From contig JAMFRP010000040.1 in the NCBI GenBank assembly GCA_026224775.1, positions 1 through 64,000 on the forward strand: a DNA stretch of 64,000 nucleotides. The letters are read 5' to 3'. Below the pieces are notes generated by a model. That model was not told the DNA's origin and made no database searches. It saw nothing but the letters and a program-made list of their open reading frames with translations. This document shows, piece by piece, positions 17,311-28,099 of the stretch. Source of the DNA: Bacteroidota bacterium. Its GTDB lineage: Bacteria; Bacteroidota; Bacteroidia; Sphingobacteriales; Sphingobacteriaceae. The position numbers and the translations under genes are program-made. Within the stretch, counting starts at the first letter, position 1, and each line of letters begins with the position of its first letter.

Positions 17311-20300
17311 TCAAGGTCAAGCCCGGCCCATAGCGGCCCTGCAAAACTGTAAGTCTAGGTTCGCTCCAAAAGGGGTGCACGATCAACGCCAGTTTATCCC
17401 CCAGATCGACCATATAAAATCCTTCACGTATCTGCGCTCGGCCACCCAGTTTATTCGCCAGCGTGTTAAGCAGCACATTTTCCATATAGGATTTCCAATG
17501 CGGAACCGTAAAACCAATCTCAGCATCAGGCACAGCCGACAGCAAAGCCAAATCCAGAGCAATACGCCAGTTCAGCATACTGTGAAATTGCTGGTTATAA
17601 TAATCACGCAGGCAATCATAACAGGAAGACATACAGGAAAGTACATGTTCGTCAGCCATCAGAATTTCTTCATAGATCGTTCCGCCCGGCAATAGCGATT
17701 TGATATAGATCTCCTGGCAAAGTTCAGGCTCCTGTTCTCCATTTAAGTAATTACAGTACCCCGCACCATTATCTGCCTTCTCGACGATATAAGCTTCTGG
17801 CCGGATGGTGTCCGGCGCAATACGGAATCCGATATCAAATTCGCTGGTTTCAATATCCAGCCGGCTACAGATCGACTTACGGACCAGATAGGCCCAAGAC
17901 AAGAACGCGGCTTTATGGTATGCGCTAAAGGCATCCAAGTTAATATTCGCCGGGTGTGCGGCAATGCCCAGTGTAATGACTCCAGTCTGACGCGAGGCCA
18001 CAAAAATATAGTCCGTTTCGTTGGATAGCCGCTGATTACTGTTAGCCAGCAGGTCCCCAACAACCCAGCGATTAGTGTCGGGTATTCTTCCTAGGCGGAA
18101 GAAATTGCCATTATTGTCGTTGAGCGAATGAACAATACCGTCTTTGGGTAACTGATTGGAGCGGATAACCAGATTTTTGATCTGAAGGCTTGTTTTAAGG
18201 TCAGAACTTGGATCAAGTGTTACATCGCCAGCCCTCGGGGACCACTCAAAATTCCCATCAAAATCCTCTTCCGGCGCATCGTAATCCACACAAAAGCCCA
18301 AGGGAGAACAGGCATCACGGTTGACCAGACTTTGCTGCAGACATACGGGACACTGATCATTTGATTGCGGCGCTAAAAACACGGTATTGCAGGCATCATT
18401 CGTACAACGAGTCACGCCATTTGGCAAAACCCCGCGACCGTCCCGATCCACGACCCGTCCGTTTGACCAAATATAATTGACCACGCCCACCGCCGATAGT
18501 ATCTTTTTATCTTTGACCACTTCGCTGCCAGGGGCAAACTCAGATATCGCCAGATCCAGGTTACGATCGACCACATTTGGGGCAGGTAATATATCCGGAC
18601 GGCGCTCATAAAGCACACGTACCTTAGTTGGGAAACCAAACATAGGTAACAAACCGGCATTAGCCAAGCGTTCGCTCAGGGCCATATTGGGAAAATCACT
18701 CGAATTCGCCGCAGCGGAGATCTCATCCACCAGCCCGGTCTTAATTTCTTCATAGATCTCATCGGTAGTCTGATCAATAAAAGTTCCTACTTTAAGGTCG
18801 GTAATAATCTTCCGGATCTGGATTACATTCCCATCCAACCAATCCTGCACCCGCTGCTGGTAATCAGACCAGGAATACACATAGCCGAAATCACCGTGGA
18901 CGCTATCTGTCCGGTCATCCTGATCGAGCGGCAAGGCCAGGAACGCTTCATTGAGCAATTCTTTATTAAGTATCCGGTAAAAAATCTCTTTTCGGTTTAG
19001 TTCCAGGTAAGGGTCAGGCGGGATACTAGACACCATCCGGTGCGACTGGATATAGTTGGTTTGGTCGTGGCTATTGCCCTTGGCGATGGTTAGCGCTATT
19101 GAAAGCGGTTTTCCCCGACGTCCAGCCCGGCCAACACGCTGTTGATAATTAAAGCGCTGGGGCGGGACATTGCCCATCATTACAGCAGTCAAGGAACCAA
19201 TATCGACACCGGCTTCCATTGTTGTAGTTACACTAAGCAGGTCAATCCCATCAATCTTACGGTGTTCCCCATCCAGCACTCGGCCCTGGAATAAGCGCTG
19301 TCGCTTACCCGCATCTGCCTTATCCGTCTGTCCCGTCAGCTCCTCGCAATGTAAGCGGGTAGGTTTGCGCTGGCGGATCAATCTGGCCAAATGGATATAG
19401 TAATTATCATCATTATGGATATCCGACTCCGTCAGGATAAACGCTTCCGGTAACGTAGCCGTGCAATTGATGCAAATTCCGCAAGTCGGCTGCAAATGGA
19501 CAGTTGCACACACATGGCATTTCCAGTAAGGATTACCGGCTTGGGCTGGTTCAAAGATTAGACCATTCCCGGTTAGTAATCGTCTGTCAGCAGAAATGAT
19601 GATCCTTTGGTCGGCCAGAAAATCCAGCAACTCCCGCTTGATCTGGTTGGGCATATTAAAGCCATTGAAACCCACAGCTTTCCGGGCGAACTCCCAAAAT
19701 CGACGCGGATAAGAATCAGGACGGTCGAACTGTACGCCATCAATACGCCAGCTTTCGCCAAGTAATCGGATCGCTGCATTGATCAACTGATCGGTCCGTT
19801 CGTTACCTGTGCTCCGCTCCGCGACCACTTTACCTTGGGTCAGCGATTCCAAGGAGCGCTTATTGTGCGCGAAAGCGGTAATCAGGATTTCTTTGACCGC
19901 TTCCCGACGGATACGTCGATGAAGATCCTCGGCAGCGGCACTAGTGTGCTGCAAACGGAAATGCTTACCATCTAAGTCATAGTTTTGTGTCCATTGTTCA
20001 TTCAGGGAGGGTTTCGACCCGGCCGGATTAATGCCTGTATCGAATAATTCGTCCATGATCCGGGATTGGATCGTATGCAGGCCTACCCGTCCCTTACCTT
20101 GGAAATAATTACGAATATTCACCTGGTCTGCATCTTGGTTCAATGTGATTTTGATGAACATCTGCTGATAGACCGGAGAGGCTGCCAGCATAGAAAGCTG
20201 ACCATTCTCCTCTCCCGATAGTGATAGCCGGTCTTTCCAGAATTTCCACAATAGGTTTTTTTCTTCTGTCCGCTCTTCAAACGAGTTCAGCAGGATCGCC

Positions 20301-22369
20301 CGCAAGGTATCCCGGTAATGATCCAGCTCAATACCAGCAGCTAACTTTGCCGCCGCCTGACGGCTGTCGGAAAATAAAACCAGTTTAGCCTCGGCTTTCG
20401 GATCAGGGCCTTTAATGATCCGCATCAAAGAGTCGGCCATGAGCTGGTTGACCTTCTGTACCCCCGTATATTGACGGAATACCGGCGTAAGTGTCCGTTC
20501 ACTGCGCGGTCGCTCTTCGCACTCGCAGTTGTAACAAAAGTTCGGATACCTGGGCAGATAATCCTGCGCTGGCGTAAATACGAGCATATTTGAATTGACC
20601 CTGGTGGCGGCGACTTGCCCCGTGCGCCAATCATAAGCGGCTAACAGCCAAGGCGCATTCTCTGTTGCGGGTAACGGATAAATACTGACAAAACGATCGT
20701 CGTTACGGTAAATCTCTTTTTCAATAGAAAGATAACGCTGACCGTTTTTGAGCGATTCCCAACCGCCCAGATAAACTTCGCCGCATTGCCGGCAAAGTAA
20801 CGCTTCCAGGACAACACCGCCGCATTTGCAAGCAGCCTGCGGTCGCCGGTACAGTTTTCCAATCTGACGCCCCTGGAAACGATAAGCGGCCGGTACTTCG
20901 CTGCAATCCAAATTAGAACAAGCCCAGAGCCCCTCGAAATTCCGGAAAAAATAATGCGCGCGGATAGGCTGCAAAGTATTGCCTTCCGAGGTAAGGACCT
21001 TCGACAGGCCGATCACCAGGCCTTCCAAAGCGGGCAAGGCGAGTTCGTTTTTACCAAATAAGGCTTCGCTCAAAGCAACGGCATCTTTCGCACGTCCAGC
21101 CATCTGTCTTAACCGGCTGATTGTTTGGTCCCGTTCGAAGAGCCGCTCGGCTACTACAAGTGAAATAGACTGATCTATCGCTGAATAGCGCTCGGCATCC
21201 AGCGGTTGCTGCCAGGTTTGAACAGCTTGTTCCTCACTGCTGATGATTTTAAACTTCTGCTCATAATCTTTCGTCGCCAGACCAAAAAAGCCGGTAACAA
21301 ACTTTTTGGTGCGGATTGACTCCTGCATCGAAGCGCTAGAACATAAAAACTGAACTTGCGGGGAGTCTGGTGTCAAGCCCAGCCGGTGAAGCAATAACCG
21401 GATCAGATAAGCGACCTCCGTTCCACTCGTACCGCGATAACTGTGCAACTCATCGATCACCAGGTGAAAAGTATTTTTAGGGTCTTTTAACCACTCCCTT
21501 GTCGCGGCAAAGATAGGACTCTCCAAACTACGCATAAGCATGATATTGAGCATGCTGTAGTTGGTGATCAGGATATCGGGAGGTGTTGCCTGCATTGCCC
21601 AACGGTTCCAGCGCTCAGCCGCCACGTGGCCATCCATATTGGGAAGGTCATATAGATAGTCTTCATTGACCGCACCTAGTTCACGAGCGGTTTGCCAGTC
21701 ACTTTCCATGTCCAAACGAATCTGGTTCAACTTGGTTTGGTTGGCTTGGGTCTGTCTCCCGCTAACCGGCGTATAGCCGGTATAGCGCCCAAACGTAATG
21801 CGCTGGCCTTGCAGCTGTTCATCCAGAAAAGGAACCACCGCATCACCGGAAAGCGCTTTCCGCAGCCTGCGCATCTGGTCTTCAGCAAGGGCGTTCAACG
21901 GATAAAGGATCAGCCCGCGCATGGCGGGGGCAGCTAAAGAGCCTTTTTGTTTACGCTCCTGGAAAATGTCGTAAAGTAGCGGAAATAAAAAACACTCTGT
22001 CTTTCCTGAACCTGTACCGGTCGTTGCAATGATATTTTTACGTTCGGACAATGCCGCAGCCATTGCGTCGAACTGGTGTCGGTAGATCATCCCCGGCTTA
22101 CCTTCTATCGAGGGAAAAAGACCCTTTTCGGCAAAATCCGCAAATGCAGTATCCAGCCCCAGTTGTTCGCAAGCTTCTCTCAGTGTACAATACGGTGTAT
22201 AGCGCGGGACAGCTTCGATAATCGGCTGCTTACACAAAGCATCCGGCTCCAACAGTAGTGCCCGGCGCTCTTTTTCTAACTGCGGATAGCGAATCGGCAA
22301 TCCGGTATCTATATATTTTAAATAGATATCTTTAAGTTCGCGCCAAACGGAAAATGGATTATTCAACAT
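17270..22369 (-). CDS. Giant DEAD/DEAH-box (superfamily 2) helicase with C-terminal DUF1998-like zinc-binding region (DruE/DrmA-DrmB/MrfA-like)
   Basis: 1699 aa; Walker [54 protein letters not shown]; Cys clusters CSNLDC, CKCGG, CRQCG, CHVC, CGICINC, CTNDAC, CPVC; C-terminal [29 protein letters not shown]. Confidence 0.92.
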   Translation of the reverse strand: MLNNPFSVWRELKDIYLKYIDTGLPIRYPQLEKERRALLLEPDALCKQPIIEAVPRYTPYCTLREACEQLGLDTAFADFAEKGLFPSIEGKPGMIYRHQFDAMAAALSERKNIIATTGTGSGKTECFLFPLLYDIFQERKQKGSLAAPAMRGLILYPLNALAEDQMRRLRKALSGDAVVPFLDEQLQGQRITFGRYTGYTPVSGRQTQANQTKLNQIRLDMESDWQTARELGAVNEDYLYDLPNMDGHVAAERWNRWAMQATPPDILITNYSMLNIMLMRSLESPIFAATREWLKDPKNTFHLVIDELHSYRGTSGTEVAYLIRLLLHRLGLTPDSPQVQFLCSSASMQESIRTKKFVTGFFGLATKDYEQKFKIISSEEQAVQTWQQPLDAERYSAIDQSISLVVAERLFERDQTISRLRQMAGRAKDAVALSEALFGKNELALPALEGLVIGLSKVLTSEGNTLQPIRAHYFFRNFEGLWACSNLDCSEVPAAYRFQGRQIGKLYRRPQAACKCGGVVLEALLCRQCGEVYLGGWESLKNGQRYLSIEKEIYRNDDRFVSIYPLPATENAPWLLAAYDWRTGQVAATRVNSNMLVFTPAQDYLPRYPNFCYNCECEERPRSERTLTPVFRQYTGVQKVNQLMADSLMRIIKGPDPKAEAKLVLFSDSRQAAAKLAAGIELDHYRDTLRAILLNSFEERTEEKNLLWKFWKDRLSLSGEENGQLSMLAASPVYQQMFIKITLNQDADQVNIRNYFQGKGRVGLHTIQSRIMDELFDTGINPAGSKPSLNEQWTQNYDLDGKHFRLQHTSAAAEDLHRRIRREAVKEILITAFAHNKRSLESLTQGKVVAERSTGNERTDQLINAAIRLLGESWRIDGVQFDRPDSYPRRFWEFARKAVGFNGFNMPNQIKRELLDFLADQRIIISADRRLLTGNGLIFEPAQAGNPYWKCHVCATVHLQPTCGICINCTATLPEAFILTESDIHNDDNYYIHLARLIRQRKPTRLHCEELTGQTDKADAGKRQRLFQGRVLDGEHRKIDGIDLLSVTTTMEAGVDIGSLTAVMMGNVPPQRFNYQQRVGRAGRRGKPLSIALTIAKGNSHDQTNYIQSHRMVSSIPPDPYLELNRKEIFYRILNKELLNEAFLALPLDQDDRTDSVHGDFGYVYSWSDYQQRVQDWLDGNVIQIRKIITDLKVGTFIDQTTDEIYEEIKTGLVDEISAAANSSDFPNMALSERLANAGLLPMFGFPTKVRVLYERRPDILPAPNVVDRNLDLAISEFAPGSEVVKDKKILSAVGVVNYIWSNGRVVDRDGRGVLPNGVTRCTNDACNTVFLAPQSNDQCPVCLQQSLVNRDACSPLGFCVDYDAPEEDFDGNFEWSPRAGDVTLDPSSDLKTSLQIKNLVIRSNQLPKDGIVHSLNDNNGNFFRLGRIPDTNRWVVGDLLANSNQRLSNETDYIFVASRQTGVITLGIAAHPANINLDAFSAYHKAAFLSWAYLVRKSICSRLDIETSEFDIGFRIAPDTIRPEAYIVEKADNGAGYCNYLNGEQEPELCQEIYIKSLLPGGTIYEEILMADEHVLSCMSSCYDCLRDYYNQQFHSMLNWRIALDLALLSAVPDAEIGFTVPHWKSYMENVLLNTLANKLGGRAQIREGFYMVDLGDKLALIVHPFWSEPRLTVLQGRYGPGLTLINVMDISAKATFD

Positions 22370-23243
22370 ATTGGATCAGATTTGAAGTGTATTGTTGGAA
22401 GGCTTTAAGCATGCCTGCGCCTAATTCGTAGGTTCGGTCAACCGGGTCAGTTACACCCTGGTTCAGTAAGGTATGTAGCAACAACAGACGCTCAGCGATG
22501 ATCGGAAACTGGAACATCCCAATTTTTAGACGGGCTAGGTTAGGCGTATAGACAATGTCCATCAAGCGTTGATTTTGTATCTTATCTAACAATACGGCCT
22601 GGTTAAAAGCATCAATATTATCCGACAGTTTAGGCAAAATATGCCAGCATCCTTCACCAGTTTTGTAATAACGCTCCGCGTAAGCATTCGCCGAACGACG
22701 ATAAACACCCGGACCGCCCAGTCCTCGAACCGGTTTCCATTGCTGATCGAAATATTCAAATCCGTTGAGGTCATCGATTATGGTTAGCGGCCATTGTTTG
22801 ATGACGGCCGCCGGTGGCGGCAAGCCGCGCCAGAACGTTGCTAGCGAAAATTCATAATACGGAATTTGGTATTGCTGGAAAACCTGGATTTGCCGGGAAA
22901 AATTTGCAGCTCTACTAATGCCTGGAAAAATCGGATCCGCTTCTGCCTGCAATGCCAATCGCAATTCAGGATATCCGTTAATTAGCAGCAACTGCCGGCC
23001 TGAGCGAATAGCACAAGTTGGCGCTAAGCCGAACTGACCGGCGCCGTAAAATTCGATCACCCCGCATCTGAGCAGCGGCGTAAAAAAACGGGAACGCGCT
23101 TCATAAAGATCAGCCGCCGGAGCCGATAAATTATGACAGCGCTGATCGATAGCGCTCAAGCTCCGCAAACGTAATGGCTCCTTGGCAAACCAATTATAGA
23201 TCCCCGTTAAACCTTTAATACATTCCATGTTCAAAAAATGCAT
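22359..23243 (-). CDS. Uncharacterised helicase-operon protein (294 aa)
   Basis: Overlaps helicase start by 11 nt and upstream gene stop by 29 nt; no recognised motif. Confidence 0.75.
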   Translation of the reverse strand: MHFLNMECIKGLTGIYNWFAKEPLRLRSLSAIDQRCHNLSAPAADLYEARSRFFTPLLRCGVIEFYGAGQFGLAPTCAIRSGRQLLLINGYPELRLALQAEADPIFPGISRAANFSRQIQVFQQYQIPYYEFSLATFWRGLPPPAAVIKQWPLTIIDDLNGFEYFDQQWKPVRGLGGPGVYRRSANAYAERYYKTGEGCWHILPKLSDNIDAFNQAVLLDKIQNQRLMDIVYTPNLARLKIGMFQFPIIAERLLLLHTLLNQGVTDPVDRTYELGAGMLKAFQQYTSNLIQYVE

Positions 23244-24894
23244 TTAGATCAGGACTAACGGGCATGGAGTGATTTCGCATTTGTTCCAGGCTCAATACGC
23301 CGCCTTGTATGTTTACTGAAAGGTTAACTGTCGCTAGGCGTGGGAAAACACCCCAATTCCGGTAGGTTGATTTGATCAACGGCAAGCCGAACGGGATATC
23401 TGGATCATGTGGCAGCGGCACAAAAAATAGCCATAAATTGTCGGGTAAGGGCTGACCAGTTCCAGGCAATTGACGTCTGATACCAGCGATCAGATCAAGT
23501 AACGGACCGGCATAACATTCGATCGCAGACAAATTAGATTGCTGGATCACCAGGAACGTAAAGTTTTCTGGCTCGTCCAGAGCGGTATCAATGGCAAATT
23601 TCAAACCGTTGTTGTAAAAACGATCAAATTTGATCCAATCCGCTTCGGCATGCTGCAGCACCACGCTGGCCCTGCCTGTCGCTTGCGCCAATTGTAAAAC
23701 AAATTCTACCTGGGGAGCCAGTAGCAGCCGATAGTCTTTCAGCTGACCGGCCGCCAGAAATACGCTTTGCGATTCATTCGAATCTGTTAGTGCAAGAGCC
23801 TTACAGAAATGCTGAATAAAAGCGGTGTAATCGGCGTAAGCCTCACCTTCCGGAACATAGCGTAAGAGCTCGGAAGTTGCTAAGTGGCTGGCTAAAGTTG
23901 GATTAACCAGGCTATTGACTCTAAGATCCCGGATCAGCCTTTCCCTTTCCGAGACTAAATGAGCAATGTCCTCTTGTAGTAGTTGTTGCTGGGCGTGCGC
24001 TGACACGACGCTTTCTGTAAGATCATCTAAGGTCTGTTGTTCCTTAGCGATCGCTAACCTTATCGTTTCTGCTTCCTGCAGTGCCGGAAGTGTAAATTCG
24101 TCCCAGGCTTTTTCAATAGCTTGCTGATATTGCACTTCCAGAGTGGTACTTGTCCTGGCCAGCTGTAGGAGCTCATTATGACCTAATTTAAGGTGCGCAA
24201 TCGCCGTCATGGAACGGTTCAGTCTTCCAATGTCAGCGCCCGTGAAATCCATCTCCTGTAAAAACGTTTCTGCTTCATCGAGGCTCGGTGAAGCCAGCAT
24301 TTTTAGCTTTTGCTTAAACCAAATGGTTAGTTGTTCCGGTGTCATAGCGTCGATCTTGCGGACAGCGACCGGTCTTTTCAAAAAATAATGGTAACCCAAC
24401 GACGAAACGGCCAGTTCTGGGTCAAGTTCAGCGACCTCGACTTCGGCATGAGCGTTAACATTCTCCCCATCATAGTGGAAAGGGCCATAGACCTGCTGGT
24501 CAATAGCGACAAAGAAGTCTTTTAGTGGCTTTTCCAGCGCAACTACCGTTTTCAGCCGGGCCAGGCTAATGGACGATGAATTGAGCATCACCTGATTTGT
24601 CAAGTAAAAAAATCGATAGCCGGTCACACGGCAGCCCATTGCCGAATAGCCATCACCAGTGTAATTGTCGTTAGAGTGATGCGGTTCGTTAAAGGTCACT
24701 GGAACGCTGACCAGAGTACCTACCGGAAACCGGTCAAGAATATTGCGGACGAACACAAATCCGTGTGGCTGGAATTCATCAATGATCAGTTGTTCGTCCT
24801 TGATATGATCCTGTCCCTTTTTGAAGGAAAGCACCTTAACCCTGGCAGCATTGTTCTGCCGCGGTTCCTCTACTAGCCCCCGGTAATTATCCAC
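23215..24894 (-). CDS. Uncharacterised coiled-coil protein of helicase operon (559 aa)
   Basis: Central predicted coiled coil (EAETIRLAIAKEQQTLDDLTESVVSAHAQQQLLQEDIAHLVSERERLIRDL); abuts 24895 gene. Confidence 0.75.
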   Translation of the reverse strand: MDNYRGLVEEPRQNNAARVKVLSFKKGQDHIKDEQLIIDEFQPHGFVFVRNILDRFPVGTLVSVPVTFNEPHHSNDNYTGDGYSAMGCRVTGYRFFYLTNQVMLNSSSISLARLKTVVALEKPLKDFFVAIDQQVYGPFHYDGENVNAHAEVEVAELDPELAVSSLGYHYFLKRPVAVRKIDAMTPEQLTIWFKQKLKMLASPSLDEAETFLQEMDFTGADIGRLNRSMTAIAHLKLGHNELLQLARTSTTLEVQYQQAIEKAWDEFTLPALQEAETIRLAIAKEQQTLDDLTESVVSAHAQQQLLQEDIAHLVSERERLIRDLRVNSLVNPTLASHLATSELLRYVPEGEAYADYTAFIQHFCKALALTDSNESQSVFLAAGQLKDYRLLLAPQVEFVLQLAQATGRASVVLQHAEADWIKFDRFYNNGLKFAIDTALDEPENFTFLVIQQSNLSAIECYAGPLLDLIAGIRRQLPGTGQPLPDNLWLFFVPLPHDPDIPFGLPLIKSTYRNWGVFPRLATVNLSVNIQGGVLSLEQMRNHSMPVSPDLNAFFEHGMY

Positions 24895-26427
24895 TTATTG
24901 TTCTTGTTCATAATAGTTTGCTAAAGCCTGTAAAAGCGGGTTCCGGTAGCTGACCTTACGTGCTAGGCGACTGCCGGAATGCAGTTGCAACCAACTATTC
25001 ATCGGGTCTTCTTTGTGGGTATCATACCACAAGGCACCTTCCATACCGGCCTTGCCGCTTATCGACATGGTTTTCAAATCCCAGCCACGCTTCCTGGAGG
25101 ATATCGGTTCATTGATCGGCGCAGCGGGAATAATCCTGAATTCAGCATCGCGGAAATAGGCTGATCGCACGCTATATAAGCCCATAGCAACGCTCGCGGG
25201 ATCATATGCACATTTTTTTCCGTTGTGCAGTACAGTATAGGTGTGTTCGCAATCAATAAGAGGGCCGAAGCCTTCAAAATAAACGCGGCCGCGGCCCGTT
25301 TTCAGCCCTCCGGTAAACCGGACCGGACTTTGGCTGGCGAAAAGATTTCGTAATTCCGCAGCTGCTTCGTCGCTTTCGTCCAGGTAAAATAGCAAGCAAC
25401 GATCGTCCAAAGCAATCATTGGCTTTTGGTGATTGATAAAATACTGATAAAGATTGGGCCATTTTGAACTGTCAAAAAGCACCCAAGCAGAAGTACGGGG
25501 TACAAGCAAACGTGCCTCTTCGAATTCGTCCCGATAATATTCATGCACATTAAATATGCGAAGATTAGGATGATGGTCGTTAAAACCGGGCGTAGACCAA
25601 ATTGCTTCGTGTGCAACAGCCTGCATGTCTGGATAAAGGAGAAAACAGGGTACACCGAGTTGCACGCGAAGAACCAAAACTGATCGAACAGCCTGACCCG
25701 AAGGCATTTTGGCGCCGGCTGCAATTGCTTCGTCAGAACCGTCCCATAAAAGAAAATAATGGAAGACCTGCCGGACGGCGGCGTCCTTGGTGAGCGGGTC
25801 TGTCAGTACTTTGGCAGCCCGGCCAGCTAACTGGACCTGGTCTAGCTGCCCGAACACGCGAGCCACAAAATCCGTCAGACTGATATTCTCGTTGACTTTC
25901 AAGTACTTTCTGAATAAGGGCAGAAAGGTTTTCAAATCTTGTTTGCGCAGTAAGGCCTGCGACAATGGGTACTGCACAAAGCGGCCCCTGAAGCTCGACT
26001 TTGAGGGGATTCCTAGTTGCTTCCCCATTTCCAGTTCAACGTAAGCCCGGGCGGATTCCCACAGCTGCTCCTGAACAGCCAGGCCATTGATATGTTCATT
26101 AAAATGAAGTTGTAATGACTGTTCACTGGCCAAACCCACCAGGCGCATCAACCGGATTTGATAGGCATTACTGGTAAATTGACCATCATTTTCCATAAGG
26201 GCAGTGGCCAAGCACTGGACAGCCAGCAATCCAAAGTATTGCGGTTCCTCGGTTTGCCTGTTAAGTAAGTAGGACCAAGGGTTTCTGAGCTCCACGAACT
26301 GCGGTACTTCTATGATAGGGATAATCTGTTGAAAATCATCTATGCTGATTCCTAAATGGCAAAAGGATGACCCTGCCTGGTTCCGGTAGTACTGAAGGAT
26401 CTGATTATTAAATTGTGAATAGGTCAA
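24895..26427 (-). CDS. Uncharacterised first gene of helicase operon (510 aa)
   Basis: Long ORF, same strand, immediately adjacent; no family recognised. Confidence 0.75.
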   Translation of the reverse strand: MTYSQFNNQILQYYRNQAGSSFCHLGISIDDFQQIIPIIEVPQFVELRNPWSYLLNRQTEEPQYFGLLAVQCLATALMENDGQFTSNAYQIRLMRLVGLASEQSLQLHFNEHINGLAVQEQLWESARAYVELEMGKQLGIPSKSSFRGRFVQYPLSQALLRKQDLKTFLPLFRKYLKVNENISLTDFVARVFGQLDQVQLAGRAAKVLTDPLTKDAAVRQVFHYFLLWDGSDEAIAAGAKMPSGQAVRSVLVLRVQLGVPCFLLYPDMQAVAHEAIWSTPGFNDHHPNLRIFNVHEYYRDEFEEARLLVPRTSAWVLFDSSKWPNLYQYFINHQKPMIALDDRCLLFYLDESDEAAAELRNLFASQSPVRFTGGLKTGRGRVYFEGFGPLIDCEHTYTVLHNGKKCAYDPASVAMGLYSVRSAYFRDAEFRIIPAAPINEPISSRKRGWDLKTMSISGKAGMEGALWYDTHKEDPMNSWLQLHSGSRLARKVSYRNPLLQALANYYEQEQ

Positions 26428-26767
26428 TTGTCAACTTTAGGATTTTGAAGTTAACAATTTATTATTCAATCAAGAAAAAATAATCCGGTTTAGCAATGGT
26501 GATAATACAAAACATAATTGATTCATGCCATCAATCATCGATAACTGAACAATATCAATAACTGAAAATTTTGGCGGAAACGATTGCATTAAACTTGATT
26601 TAAAGTTCCAACTAAATTGGGTTTCAAAAGAAATTCTTCTTAATTTAGCATTAACAATTAGAGTTATTTACTCATGAGTTTTTCGCAAATCACGCGATTC
26701 ATAGAGTGGTGATAAAATGTTAAAATAAAGCGCTGATAGCTAATCATATAAAGGGGGATCTTCGGAA

Positions 26768-26781
26768 CCCTCCCTCTCCGC
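26768..26781 (+). repeat. attR core of tRNA-Ser island
   Basis: ccctccctctccgc, same as 9357-9370. Confidence 0.8.
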
Positions 26782-26782
26782 A

Positions 26783-26829
26783 AAAATGGCACATAATTAA
26801 CTGTTAATTAGTTAATTATGTGCCATTTT
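26783..26829. terminator. Perfect 19-bp inverted repeat just outside attR, probably the original tRNA-Ser terminator
   Basis: aaaatggcacataattaac-N9-gttaattatgtgccatttt. Confidence 0.6.
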
Positions 26830-27348
26830 AAATTTCAGGGGCTAATTATAGGACTTTAATTTACAATATTTGGAGTAATTTGGAATTTGGAAAGCAGCAG
26901 ATAGTTTATACTTGCAGGTTCAATTTGCGTAGATATGTTTGATTTCTATTACCTTATATTATTTTCAATTTTATACTCCCCCAATTAGGTATCCCTTTAA
27001 TTGCTTTAGGATCTGATGTACGCGAAGCAATGTGTTTGGCCTATTCCAAACTCACCATACAATTACACCTGTTAATGTAAGGGTTGGATCATTAGTTATT
27101 TCATTGCGCTTGTTTTTGGGATTGGATAATGTTGCATCCTTGTGTTTATACACTACCCGTTTCTTAATTTGTAATTTTGTGGATTGCATAAAGATAAATT
27201 TTAGGTTAAATAAATATTTTTCATTTACCTAAAGATCTAATTTTAGCAAAGCAAACGCAAATTATTTCGACCAATAGCACTCGTTATTCGATGAGAATAT
27301 TATTGGGAGCCAACGAATAAAGTTATGCCGAACGGGTCATTCGTAAGT

Positions 27349-28086
27349 TTAAAATAGATTGATTAAATGCTTCTGCATATTTTCCCAATAAGTAGGCCCG
27401 ATAGATATCCTTTTAGCCATTGGTAGGGTAGTTTCTATGTGCATATCCTGAATGTTTTTAATGGCACTTTGACGGACGATGCAAGAGCGATTGACACGCA
27501 AAAAGAGTGGTGGGATGAGATATTGTTCCAATTTGGACATGGTTATATTTAATATCACCTTACCATTATCAGGAAGTAATAATTCCATATAGTCTTTTAA
27601 CGCGTTCACTATAATAATATCTTCAATACATATTTGCACTTTTTTTCTTCCCTCGTTGGCCCAAACATAAGTTTTCATACCTCCATTCTGTATTTTGGTA
27701 AAAGGAATCTGATCATGTTGTATATTTTGCATTTTATAAAGATTATCCGCTTTACTAACGGCTTTTAGAAACCGTTCAAATGAGATAGGCTTAAGCAGAT
27801 AATCCACTACATCAAGTTCATAACTCTCTAACGCATGTTCATGAAAAGCGGTTGTGAGAATTACCATTAGTTTTTGTTTTTGTAAAATGCGAAGCATCTC
27901 TAACCCCGACATTTCCGGCATCTGTATATCTAAAAATATAAGATCCGGTTGCAGCTCTTGTATAGTTTGTATGGCTATTATGGCATTATCACAAATTCCT
28001 ACAATTTCTAAATAGGGAATTTTTTTTGAAAATTTCTCCAATATCTGTTGCGCTATTGGCTCATCATCTATTATTATTACTTTCAT
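27349..28086 (-). CDS. LytTR family response regulator
   Basis: 245 aa; receiver domain IIDDEP...LIFLDIQMPEMSGLEML plus C-terminal LytTR domain. Confidence 0.92.
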   Translation of the reverse strand: MKVIIIDDEPIAQQILEKFSKKIPYLEIVGICDNAIIAIQTIQELQPDLIFLDIQMPEMSGLEMLRILQKQKLMVILTTAFHEHALESYELDVVDYLLKPISFERFLKAVSKADNLYKMQNIQHDQIPFTKIQNGGMKTYVWANEGRKKVQICIEDIIIVNALKDYMELLLPDNGKVILNITMSKLEQYLIPPLFLRVNRSCIVRQSAIKNIQDMHIETTLPMAKRISIGPTYWENMQKHLINLF

Positions 28087-28099
28087 CTTAATTTGTTAT

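Larger units (their letters stand above)
9357..26781. mobile_element. tRNA-Ser-integrated genomic island (~17.4 kb) carrying a tyrosine integrase and putative defence genes
   Basis: 3' end of tRNA-Ser (gttcgaatccctccctctccgc) is re-created at 26760-26781 (cttcggaaccctccctctccgc, 19/22; 14 bp perfect ccctccctctccgc); integrase next to the left end. Confidence 0.85.

Noticed and set aside
17743-22258. Short ORFs nested in the giant helicase (e.g. 18412-18660, 20425-20634, 21692-21937)
   Set aside because: Shadow ORFs of a 5.1-kb high-confidence CDS.
17270-26427. Calling the helicase operon DISARM, Druantia or Dpd outright
   Set aside because: Only the helicase resembles those systems. No PLD nuclease, methyltransferase, DruA-D/H, DpdA (TGT) or other signature gene is visible, so only family-level resemblance is stated.
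26760-26781. A second tRNA-Ser at the right end of the island
   Set aside because: Only ~22 bp of the tRNA 3' end is present, with no anticodon or D arm; it is an attR duplication.
27032-27232. 66-aa ORF between attR and the RiPP cluster
   Set aside because: Low-complexity AT-rich region with no supporting context.
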